Origin: Ktedonobacter sp. 13_1_20CM_4_53_11 | GTDB lineage: Bacteria; Chloroflexota; Ktedonobacteria; Ktedonobacterales; Ktedonobacteraceae | Direction: 5' to 3' | Assembly (NCBI GenBank): GCA_001919995.1 | Contig: MNIY01000184.1 | Location: 1 to 7,684 of the forward strand | Length of the DNA: 7,684 nucleotides | In this document: in pieces, positions 1 to 5,361 of the stretch | Numbering within the stretch: the first letter of the stretch is position 1 | Layout: each line of letters begins with the position of its first letter | Translations under genes and position numbers: made by a program | Notes under the pieces: generated by a model | Database searches by the model: none | Told to the model about the DNA's origin: nothing | Seen by the model: the letters and a program-made list of their open reading frames with translations, nothing else

Positions 1-7
1 AAACGAG

Positions 8-240
8 GTAGGGGTGCAATTCATTGCGCCCGGGTGGGGGAGCCGATTCCTGTCCTGTGCCGCAATGATGGCTTTTCACAAAATCATTTGGGTAGCGGAA
101 GAGCCCCCGAGGGCCGATCAATCGGCCATGTGCGCGATCAACCGGCACCTACCGTTGTCCGGATGAATTTGTCAAAGTGCATCATTGCGCACGGGGACAA
201 GAATCGGCTCCCACCCGGGCGCAATGAATTGCGCCCCTAC
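8..240. repeat. MITE-like palindromic element with roughly 45-bp terminal inverted repeats
   Basis: The left end (from 8, GTAGGGGTGCAATTCATTGC) matches the reverse complement of the right end (240 backwards, GTAGGGGCGCAATTCATTGC). The match continues through CGGGTGGG, AGCCGATTC and GTCC, and more loosely through CGCAATGATG into the interior, so most of the 233 bp could fold into one long imperfect hairpin. Each terminal repeat contains its own small hairpin (12-31 and 217-236, GGGCGCAA/TTGCGCCC with a TTCA-type loop), and the centre has GGCCGAT-CA-ATCGGCC (112-127). There is no transposase or convincing coding sequence inside. The structure fits a non-autonomous MITE or a paired REP-like element. 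No clear target-site duplication is visible, and the left flank is cut short by the window edge. Mobility is inferred; the inverted repeats are directly seen. Confidence 0.75.
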
Positions 241-262
241 GTTCAGTCGTGTATTTCCCCCC

Positions 263-294
263 TTGACCTTGCCCCTGGGGCAAGGTTGTATATT
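263..294 (+). promoter_or_regulatory. MerR-family-type promoter/operator
   Basis: A -35 box TTGACC (263-268) and a -10 box TATATT (289-294) are separated by 20 bp. The spacer is filled by a perfect dyad, CCTTGCCCC-T-GGGGCAAGG (267-285). An over-long 19-20 bp spacer carrying a centred dyad is the hallmark of promoters untwisted by MerR-family regulators. The site lies just inside the right end of the palindromic element and points at the ORF starting at 331. The regulator and its signal cannot be read from the window, because no MerR-type HTH is encoded here. Confidence 0.7.
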
Positions 295-330
295 CTCCAT
301 GTTGCCGAACACCCACTACTCTACCAACAA

Positions 331-870
331 ATGCTGGGCTTAGCAGAACGCCTCGCCGCACTGGTTTCCCTCCAGGAAGATGCTCCTGAGGTGGATCAAC
401 TCATCGAAGATGTGCTCGCATCCGACGAACTTCTGACCATCTTTTCGATGCAATCAGAGTTTTCAGAGCACATCAGTGGGCGTCTGGCAAGTCCGATCGC
501 GGATGTCTTGTCCGAGCTAACCAGTGATACCTTATCTCCCGCGCAACTACGATTTTTAGAGGCAATGAGCTGTATACTGTCCGATAGCTCGAAGGAGATC
601 GGCTTCCCTAAGGAAAGCGAATCCGAGGTTGGCTCCCCTAAGGTCGGCATTGCTGAGGCTGGCTCCGAAGAGGTCGGCTCCCCTGAGATGGGCATCTCTG
701 AAGGTGGCTTGGAAGAGGTCGGCTCCGGTGAGGCAGGCAAGAGTGACCAGAGCCAGCGCAAATGCTCTCATGGACTTTACAACCAACATCGCTCATCAAG
801 AGCCATATCACCCTTCAGCATGAGAGACACGGGCAAGAGGGTAGAGAGGGACGGGGTCGGGTCTCTCTGA
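331..870 (+). CDS. Doubtful ORF: acidic helical N-terminal half, antisense-pentapeptide C-terminal half
   Basis: This frame could encode 179 residues from ATG 331, about 37 nt downstream of the MerR-type -10 box. It stays open upstream to 34, but that part only reads through the palindromic element and promoter. I recognise no family. Residues 1-85 are acidic and look helical (GLAERLAALVSLQEDAPEVD, later SPAQLRFLEAMSCIL), which reads more like real protein than the other frames here. From about residue 90 the sequence becomes a five-residue periodic string (SPEVG, SEEVG, SPEMG) that is exactly the antisense translation of pentapeptide codons, so that half is probably not evolved protein. No Shine-Dalgarno sequence precedes 331. 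It may be a truncated gene running into a pentapeptide-repeat remnant. Confidence 0.3.
   Translation: MLGLAERLAALVSLQEDAPEVDQLIEDVLASDELLTIFSMQSEFSEHISGRLASPIADVLSELTSDTLSPAQLRFLEAMSCILSDSSKEIGFPKESESEVGSPKVGIAEAGSEEVGSPEMGISEGGLEEVGSGEAGKSDQSQRKCSHGLYNQHRSSRAISPFSMRDTGKRVERDGVGSL
556..789 (-). pseudogene. Pentapeptide-repeat protein fragment
   Basis: Read on the minus strand from ATG 789 (77 residues) or ATG 771 (71 residues), this frame contains about eleven consecutive pentapeptides of the A(D/N)LxX type: ACLTG, ADLFQ, ATFRD, AHLRG, ADLFG, ASLSN, ADLRG, ANLGF, AFLRE, ADLLR, AIGQY. This is the pattern that forms right-handed quadrilateral beta-helices in the pentapeptide-repeat superfamily. 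Eleven units are fewer than many family members have. The N-terminal stretch (MRAFALALVTLAC) is not a convincing domain, and no good ribosome binding site precedes either Met. A fragment of a longer gene is most likely, although a tiny intact protein cannot be excluded. It overlaps the plus-strand ORF 331-870 in antisense. Confidence 0.5.
574..738. repeat. 15-nt tandem repeat, about 11 degenerate units
   Basis: On the plus strand the unit resembles TCCCCTGAGGTCGGC, repeated with drift every 15 nt. It is the DNA counterpart of the minus-strand pentapeptide repeats (GCC GAC CTC AGG GGA, Ala-Asp-Leu-Arg-Gly). The spacing is strict with no frame slip, so the minus-strand pentapeptide frame has been kept in register throughout the array. 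Confidence 0.75.
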
Positions 871-889
871 GAGACCTCTTGATGAGGCT

Positions 890-1075
890 TCAGGATGGCT
901 CAGGAGGTGGCGTTTGCTCTCGCACAATCTTTCCTGACAAGCCGATGAGGATGAGGAGCATGGTGAGGGCAGCAAAAGCTGCTCCTGTGAGGATGCCGTA
1001 CTGCAATCCGCCGATGAGCCCTCTATCCCGTAACGAATGAAGGCCGGTTGTCTTGAACAACCGGCCTTCATCCAT
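890..1075 (-). CDS. Small single-span membrane protein, unknown function
   Basis: The frame encodes 61 residues from ATG 1075. The sequence AGAGGTGA lies immediately upstream at a normal 5-nt spacing, which favours this ATG over the in-frame GTG at 1084 that forms part of that ribosome binding site. Residues 1-21 are polar and mixed-charge. Residues about 22-47 (starting GGLQYGILTGAAFAALTMLL) form one hydrophobic segment. The tail is short, charged and proline-rich (KIVREQTPPPEPS). No family is recognised. It is divergent from the amine oxidase, and a possible -10 box TACAAT (1149-1144, minus strand) overlaps the oxidase promoter, though without a good -35. A strong hairpin lies inside codons 2-13. 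The coding call rests on the ribosome binding site and membrane segment only. Confidence 0.45.
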   Translation of the reverse strand: MDEGRLFKTTGLHSLRDRGLIGGLQYGILTGAAFAALTMLLILIGLSGKIVREQTPPPEPS

Positions 1076-1080
1076 TTTGT
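1038..1080 (+). terminator. Perfect hairpin, possible rho-independent terminator
   Basis: TGAAGGCCGGTTGT (1038-1051) pairs perfectly with ACAACCGGCCTTCA (1057-1070) around a 5-nt loop, CTTGA. In the plus direction it is followed by a moderately T-rich stretch (TCCATTTTGTT), so it could end plus-strand transcription from the MerR-type promoter and insulate the amine oxidase. On the minus strand it lies within the first codons of the small membrane protein, with no T-tract after it, where it could instead limit translation. Confidence 0.5.
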
Positions 1081-1124
1081 TCACCTCTGCTCGGTTTTTC
1101 CTGATTAGGAAAGAGGCAAAGTCA

Positions 1125-1153
1125 TTGACAGAAGCATTTCCTCATTGTATGCT
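1125..1153 (+). promoter_or_regulatory. Sigma70-type promoter of the amine oxidase
   Basis: A consensus -35 TTGACA (1125-1130) and a -10 TATGCT (1148-1153) stand at an ideal 17-bp spacing. The expected start of transcription is near 1160. It precedes the amine oxidase by about 280 nt and is the best vegetative promoter in that gap. A second TTGACA (1217-1222) has only a poor -10 match (TATGTG, 1241-1246). Confidence 0.65.
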
Positions 1154-1159
1154 TGAACC

Positions 1160-1439
1160 ATGTTGCAAATGTTGGTCTTGCACTTAGTAACATCACCTGC
1201 GTGAGACGAGGCATTATTGACAACGATACATTCCTTTATTTATGTGGACAGGAGGAGAAAACGGCGCTTTTCTGGTGCGAGTGCATTGCTGCAACGCAAG
1301 AAGCGTGCTAAAGCGACGCAAAACACCGGTTTTCGACGGTGAGAGCGGAAGCGTGTGCCTCCTTTCCTGAGGTACAGAGTACGCGCTGGAGTTAAGAACA
1401 CCGGGCATATGTCAGGTGCAGCGAAAGGTAGGATACTCT
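1160..1439 (+). promoter_or_regulatory. Long 5' leader of the amine oxidase, potentially structured
   Basis: About 280 nt separate the predicted start of transcription from the oxidase ATG, and no convincing gene fills them. Short complementary pairs are visible. AGGAGG (1250-1255) pairs with CCTCCT (1359-1364) and would enclose the interior. Inside it are AGAAAA/TTTTCT (1256-1273), ACGC/GCGT around AAGAA, and CACCG/CGGTG around a loop at about 1325-1342. This could be a cis-acting RNA, but it matches no riboswitch or T-box consensus that I can recall. An ATG exactly at the predicted +1 (1160) opens a 14-codon Leu-rich reading frame ending at 1204. Confidence 0.35.
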
Positions 1440-3398
1440 ATGGTTGATATCCAACACGGAGTTGGAGGATTAGGTCTCACGAAACCATCGTTTCATCATC
1501 CGTTAGAGCCGCTGACAGCCGAAGAGCTTGGTGCCGCAGTCGCTCTTGTTCGCGAAAAACGTCAACTCGGTGATAAGGTCCGCTTTGTCTCGGTGACTCT
1601 CCATGAGCCGCCAAAGAACGTTGTACTCACCTTCAATGAAGATGACCGGATGCCGCGCGAGGCCCTTATCAAGCTGCTCGACAACACTAACGGCGCAACA
1701 TACGAGGCTATCGTGGACCTCACAGCAGACAAAGTCACCTCCTGGAAGCATATTCCTGGTGTACAGCCACCTGTCATGTTGGACGAGTTTTTCGAGTGTG
1801 AGCATTTGCTCAAAAACAACGAGGAATTCCAGGCTGCCCTTGCTAAGCGCGGTATCACGGACATGGAGATGGTGATGGTCGACCCCTGGAGTGCCGGGTA
1901 TTACGGACCCGAAGAGGAGCCGACGCGCCGCCTGGTGCGTGCACTCTCCTGGGTGCGCATCGGCAGTCCCGACGACAACGGCTACGCGCACCCGGTCGAA
2001 GGGGTACGAGCCCTCGTCGACCTCAACCGGATGGAGGTCGTGCGGATCGAGGACGATGGCGTCATCCCCCTGCCACCGGAACCCGGAAACTATTCGGTAG
2101 AGGCGGTTGGGAAGATGCGCGACGACCTTAAACCGGTGGAGATTACCCAGCCAGAGGGACCCAGCTTTACGGTGAGGGGGCATGAAGTCTCCTGGCAGAA
2201 ATGGCGATTCCGCATTGGCTTTACACCACGCGAAGGGCTTGTGCTGTACACGCTCGGCTACGAGGATCAGGGGCGCGTGCGTCCTATTCTTTACCGGGCA
2301 TCGCTGGCGGAGATGGTGGTGCCCTACGCCGATCCCGCCCCCAACCAATGGCGTAAGAACGCCTTCGATGTGGGCGAATACGGCGTGGGCATGCTTGCCA
2401 ATGCGCTGGAGCTTGGCTGTGACTGCCTGGGAGAGATCCGCTATTTCGATGCACATATGGTCGACAGCCGCGGCAATGTGGTGCATATGCCGAATACCAT
2501 TTGCATGCATGAAGAGGATTACAGCCTTCTCTGGAAGCATATTGATTGGCGTACGAACAAGACAGAGGTGCGGCGCTCACGCCGCCTGGTCATCTCGTTC
2601 ATCGCTACAGTCGGCAACTACGAGTACGGGTTTTATTGGTACCTCTATCAAGATGGCAGCATCCAGTTTGAGGTGAAACTCACCGGCATCATGAGTACCG
2701 GAGCAGTTCCGCCAGGCGTGATCCCCAAGTATGGCAAGCTTGTCGCACCGGGGCTCAACGCGCCGAACCACCAGCATATCTTCAATCTACGACTCGATAT
2801 GATGGTAGATGGCCCCAACAACTCGGTGTACGAAGTGCACTCAGAGTCCGAGCCAATCGGTCCCGAGAACCCGCACGGCAACGCCTTTTTCGCCAAAGCA
2901 ACGCTGCTTTCCCGTGAGTTGGAGGCACAGCAGGTGATCGATCCACTCACGGCCCGCTACTGGAGGATCGTCAATCCAGCAGTCAAGAACTGGCTCGACG
3001 AGCCGGTGGGATACACACTCCTTCCCGGCGAGAACACGCTTCCCTTTGCTCATCCAGATTCCAACGTCATGCAACGCGCTGGTTTTGCCCGCAAACACCT
3101 CTGGGTCACACCGTATGCAGCTCATGAGAACTTTCCCGCGGGGGACTATCCAAATCAACATCGCGGTGGGGATGGGTTACCTGCCTGGACGAGCAACAAC
3201 CGAAGCATCGAGAATACAGACGTGGTGGTCTGGTATACCATGAACGCTCATCATGTTTCACGCACGGAAGACTGGCCAGTGATGCCCGTGTCTACGATTG
3301 GGTTCACCCTCAAACCGACTGACTTTTTCGATCGTAGTCCTGCTCTCGACGTGCCGCCTCCAGCCGCACATGGAGATCATTGCGAGCACGAACACTAA
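1440..3398 (+). CDS. Copper/topaquinone primary-amine oxidase
   Basis: The enzyme oxidatively deaminates a primary amine to an aldehyde, releasing ammonia and hydrogen peroxide. At 652 residues it is close in length to the Arthrobacter phenylethylamine/histamine oxidases, which it resembles strongly by eye. Small N2 and N3 domains come first (about residues 15-210; LTAEELGAAVALVREKR is N2-like), then the large catalytic beta-sandwich domain (about 230-645). The Tyr converted to topaquinone is Y394 in NYEY, and the catalytic base is D310 in FDVGEY. The copper ligands are H444 and H446 (NHQHIF) and H605 (HHVSRTEDW). The conserved disulfide pair is C329 and C355. There is no signal peptide, so it is probably cytoplasmic. 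I chose ATG 1440 because AAAGGTAGGA lies just upstream; an in-frame GTG at 1416 would add eight residues. The C-terminus is an unusual metal-binding-like tail, HGDHCEHEH (644-652). Substrate is not predictable. Confidence 0.96.
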   Translation: MVDIQHGVGGLGLTKPSFHHPLEPLTAEELGAAVALVREKRQLGDKVRFVSVTLHEPPKNVVLTFNEDDRMPREALIKLLDNTNGATYEAIVDLTADKVTSWKHIPGVQPPVMLDEFFECEHLLKNNEEFQAALAKRGITDMEMVMVDPWSAGYYGPEEEPTRRLVRALSWVRIGSPDDNGYAHPVEGVRALVDLNRMEVVRIEDDGVIPLPPEPGNYSVEAVGKMRDDLKPVEITQPEGPSFTVRGHEVSWQKWRFRIGFTPREGLVLYTLGYEDQGRVRPILYRASLAEMVVPYADPAPNQWRKNAFDVGEYGVGMLANALELGCDCLGEIRYFDAHMVDSRGNVVHMPNTICMHEEDYSLLWKHIDWRTNKTEVRRSRRLVISFIATVGNYEYGFYWYLYQDGSIQFEVKLTGIMSTGAVPPGVIPKYGKLVAPGLNAPNHQHIFNLRLDMMVDGPNNSVYEVHSESEPIGPENPHGNAFFAKATLLSRELEAQQVIDPLTARYWRIVNPAVKNWLDEPVGYTLLPGENTLPFAHPDSNVMQRAGFARKHLWVTPYAAHENFPAGDYPNQHRGGDGLPAWTSNNRSIENTDVVVWYTMNAHHVSRTEDWPVMPVSTIGFTLKPTDFFDRSPALDVPPPAAHGDHCEHEH

Positions 3399-3405
3399 CA
3401 TCCCC

Positions 3406-3448
3406 GATACCGCTGTGGACACGCGCAGCGGTATCTGTTCGTTGTTTT
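3406..3448 (+). terminator. Rho-independent terminator after the amine oxidase
   Basis: GATACCGCT (3406-3414) pairs perfectly with AGCGGTATC (3427-3435) around a 12-nt loop. A T-rich tail follows (TGTTCGTTGTTTT). It begins 7 nt after the oxidase stop codon. Because no clear promoter is visible between it and the next gene at 3501, it may act as a partial terminator that lowers permease expression relative to the oxidase. Confidence 0.75.
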
Positions 3449-3500
3449 ATTGGCGCTCTGAACCGCTCATCCTGTGAACATTTAGCAAAGGAGAACGCAA

Positions 3501-4979
3501 TTGTCTACTGCAAAGACCACCGCCTCCGTTGAGAGTGGAGGGACAACGCTCAGAAATGACGCTATTGGCTTGCCTGGTGTGCTATTTCAATCAATCACCG
3601 CTATGGCGCCAGCTGCGGCGATCGCCACCGCTCTTTCCCCGGCCATTCTCTTTGCCGGAGCCTCACTCCCACTGGCTGTTCTGCTGGCAACGATTGCCTG
3701 TGCCTTTATCGCATCAAGCATCGGGCAGCTTGCCATCCATATCCCCAGCGCCGGGGGGATGTATACCTATATCAGCCGGAGCCTGGGGGCCAGGTGGGGC
3801 TTCCTGTCGGCCTGGGTGTTCTTAATCGCTCAGCCGCTTTTGCTGCCACTGGTAGCGCTCATCTGGGGATTGTATACCGAAGATCTTATACGTACATTAA
3901 CGGGTATCGATATCCCCTGGTACGTTTATACAATCCTGGGGAATATCGGGGTATTTGCCCTGACCTACTACGGGATCAAGCTCTCGGCAAGGGCAAGCAT
4001 AGTTCTGGGGGCAATTGAAATTAGCATCATGCTTGCCCTCTCAATCACCATGATAGTGGCCGTAGGCACGCATAATGACCTGAGAGTTTTTACTCCCATT
4101 TATAGTGCAGAAAGCGGACTGGGTGGCCTGATCGGCATCTTTCAAGGCATGGTCTTTGCCTTTCTGGCCTTTGTTGGCTTTGAAACTGCAGCCCCATTGG
4201 GCGAAGAAACACATAACCCCAAACGAAACATTCCACGTGCTGTTGTCTACAGCGCTATAGCCATCGGCTTGCTCTATACAGTGGCCTCCTTTGCTGGAGT
4301 GAATGGCTGGGGTATTCCCGCTATTCAGGGCTACCCTGCTTCAGCTGCTCCCTGGGCGGACCTTGGCAAGAAATACTGGGGAGTAGTAGGGCCAGTTATT
4401 CTCTCGTTTGCTATCATCAACAGTGCTGTAGGAAACGGGAACGCCGGCATCAATGCAACCTCGCGTGTTGCCTATGCCATGGGTCGCATTGGCACCTTGC
4501 CACGCGTATTTGCGCGGCTCTCACCGCATCGGACGCCCAGTATCGCTATTATCGTCCATTCCGTGGCGTCGATCGTCATATCAATTGGTCTGGGTCTGCT
4601 CTTTGGCTATGCCGGGGCCTATGGACTGATTGGGACGGTTCTCACACTGGGATTACTGATTCTCTACGTAGCCTCTTGCGTCTCAACCTTCGTGTACTAT
4701 CGACGTGAGCGGCCGCAGGACTTCCGAGTGTTTCAACATGTAATCGTTCCGGTCATCCCGGTGATTATCCTGTTCTTCGTGTTCGCCTCACAGGTCTATC
4801 CAGTGCCGCCCTATCCATTCAACCTGTCGGTACCTATTCTGGTTATCTGGATTGTGTTAGGCATCGTCTACCTACTCTATCTCAATCGTCGTAACCCTGC
4901 GGGTCTCGAACGGGGCAAAGACGTGTTCCTCGAGGATCCCGAATCGGAACCCCAAAATTTGCTGAGCGCGCTGGAATAG
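3501..4979 (+). CDS. APC-superfamily amino acid/polyamine permease
   Basis: This 492-residue integral membrane transporter probably imports an amino acid or amine by secondary transport. It begins at TTG 3501, which sits 7 nt after a strong AAAGGAG. About 12 hydrophobic segments can be traced, starting near 25-50 and 54-78 and ending near 412-430 and 441-461. Family signatures include IPSAGGMYTYISRSLG (81-96) after TM2 and the TM6 block FVGFETAAPLGEETHNPKRN (224-243), whose Phe-rich unwound helix and Glu-Glu-Thr/Asn-Pro loop are typical of APC amino-acid permeases. The N-terminal 20 residues are polar and the C-terminal 30 acidic, both likely cytoplasmic. It lies 102 nt downstream of the amine oxidase on the same strand, so a role in supplying the oxidase's substrate is plausible but inferred. 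Confidence 0.92.
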   Translation: MSTAKTTASVESGGTTLRNDAIGLPGVLFQSITAMAPAAAIATALSPAILFAGASLPLAVLLATIACAFIASSIGQLAIHIPSAGGMYTYISRSLGARWGFLSAWVFLIAQPLLLPLVALIWGLYTEDLIRTLTGIDIPWYVYTILGNIGVFALTYYGIKLSARASIVLGAIEISIMLALSITMIVAVGTHNDLRVFTPIYSAESGLGGLIGIFQGMVFAFLAFVGFETAAPLGEETHNPKRNIPRAVVYSAIAIGLLYTVASFAGVNGWGIPAIQGYPASAAPWADLGKKYWGVVGPVILSFAIINSAVGNGNAGINATSRVAYAMGRIGTLPRVFARLSPHRTPSIAIIVHSVASIVISIGLGLLFGYAGAYGLIGTVLTLGLLILYVASCVSTFVYYRRERPQDFRVFQHVIVPVIPVIILFFVFASQVYPVPPYPFNLSVPILVIWIVLGIVYLLYLNRRNPAGLERGKDVFLEDPESEPQNLLSALE

Positions 4980-5019
4980 CTTTCTTCCACCTTTTCACAG
5001 CCAGTACGCAAGTAGAGTC

Positions 5020-5070
5020 GTCACGAGGCAGGGAATTCACGCGGCTTCCGCCCGCGTCTCTGCTCGTGAC
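5020..5070 (+). terminator. Nested GC-rich stem-loop after the first permease
   Basis: The outer arms GTCACGAGGCAG (5020-5031) and CTGCTCGTGAC (5060-5070) pair with one bulged G. They enclose an inner hairpin, ACGCGG (5039-5044) with CCGCGT (5052-5057). It lies 40 nt after the permease stop codon. No T-tract follows, so it may be a processing or 3'-stability element, or part of a factor-dependent terminator, rather than a classical intrinsic terminator. Confidence 0.4.
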
Positions 5071-5125
5071 AGTTCGATCATGATACCTCTGCTTTAGCTA
5101 ATTTCTCCTATGTTGCCACTGTTTT

Positions 5126-5155
5126 TTCACAGATTCCATCACAATAGAGTATACT
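5126..5155 (+). promoter_or_regulatory. Sigma70-type promoter of the second permease
   Basis: The -35 TTCACA (5126-5131) and -10 TATACT (5150-5155) each match consensus at five of six positions, with an 18-bp spacer. The predicted start near 5162 would give a leader of about 200 nt before the permease ATG at 5362. It implies that the second permease and the downstream MBL-fold gene form a separate transcription unit from the amine oxidase. Confidence 0.55.
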
Positions 5156-5361
5156 TGCACAGGTAGCCATAATGCCCCTCATGCCCGTATTCAGATGATG
5201 TTCTAGATATGGCTGAGAACATGCAGACACAGAAGGATATACCAACTATGGCAAATAAAATTCGCTGTGTGTAGACAGCGAGGATAGTACGTGCCGTTTC
5301 TTTCCGAAGACATTTGTAAGAGAAATTCACGGCGCGAATGGAGAGATGGAGGGAACAATCC
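5156..5361 (+). other. Leader and remainder of the 382-nt gap before the second permease
   Basis: No convincing gene lies here. The stretch holds a small hairpin, CGCTGT/ACAGCG (5263-5280). It also has two short plus-strand reading frames without ribosome binding sites: 8 codons from 5172 and 21 codons from 5209. A 74-codon minus-strand frame (5363-5139) has a hydrophobic patch but no ribosome binding site, and its start lies inside the permease start region, so I do not call it. Apart from the promoter and the 5020-5070 stem-loop, nothing else stands out in 4980-5361. Confidence 0.5.

Noticed and set aside
34..330. Upstream extension of the plus-strand ORF to position 34
   Set aside because: It translates the palindromic element and the MerR-type promoter, has no ribosome binding site, and gives protein sequence without recognisable character.
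860..876. 8-bp-arm palindrome GGTCTCTC-T-GAGAGACC over the end of the 331-870 frame
   Set aside because: No T-tract follows on either strand and the arms are low-complexity CT/GA repeats, so I do not call a terminator.
1300..1340. GACGCAAA in the leader, reminiscent of a cyclic-di-GMP riboswitch core
   Set aside because: The other conserved blocks of that riboswitch (GGCAAACC and the paired GNRA loop in the right order) are absent.
1242..1370. Small reading frames in the amine oxidase leader: 42 codons from ATG 1242, and a basic 32-codon frame from GTG 1244 to 1342
   Set aside because: Neither has a ribosome binding site, the two overlap in different frames, and the Arg/Lys richness of the second is explained by local CGC/AAG-rich composition.
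1503..2540. 345-codon minus-strand open frame
   Set aside because: It lies wholly inside the amine oxidase, which has all its catalytic residues, and its translation shows no domain; it is a codon-bias shadow.
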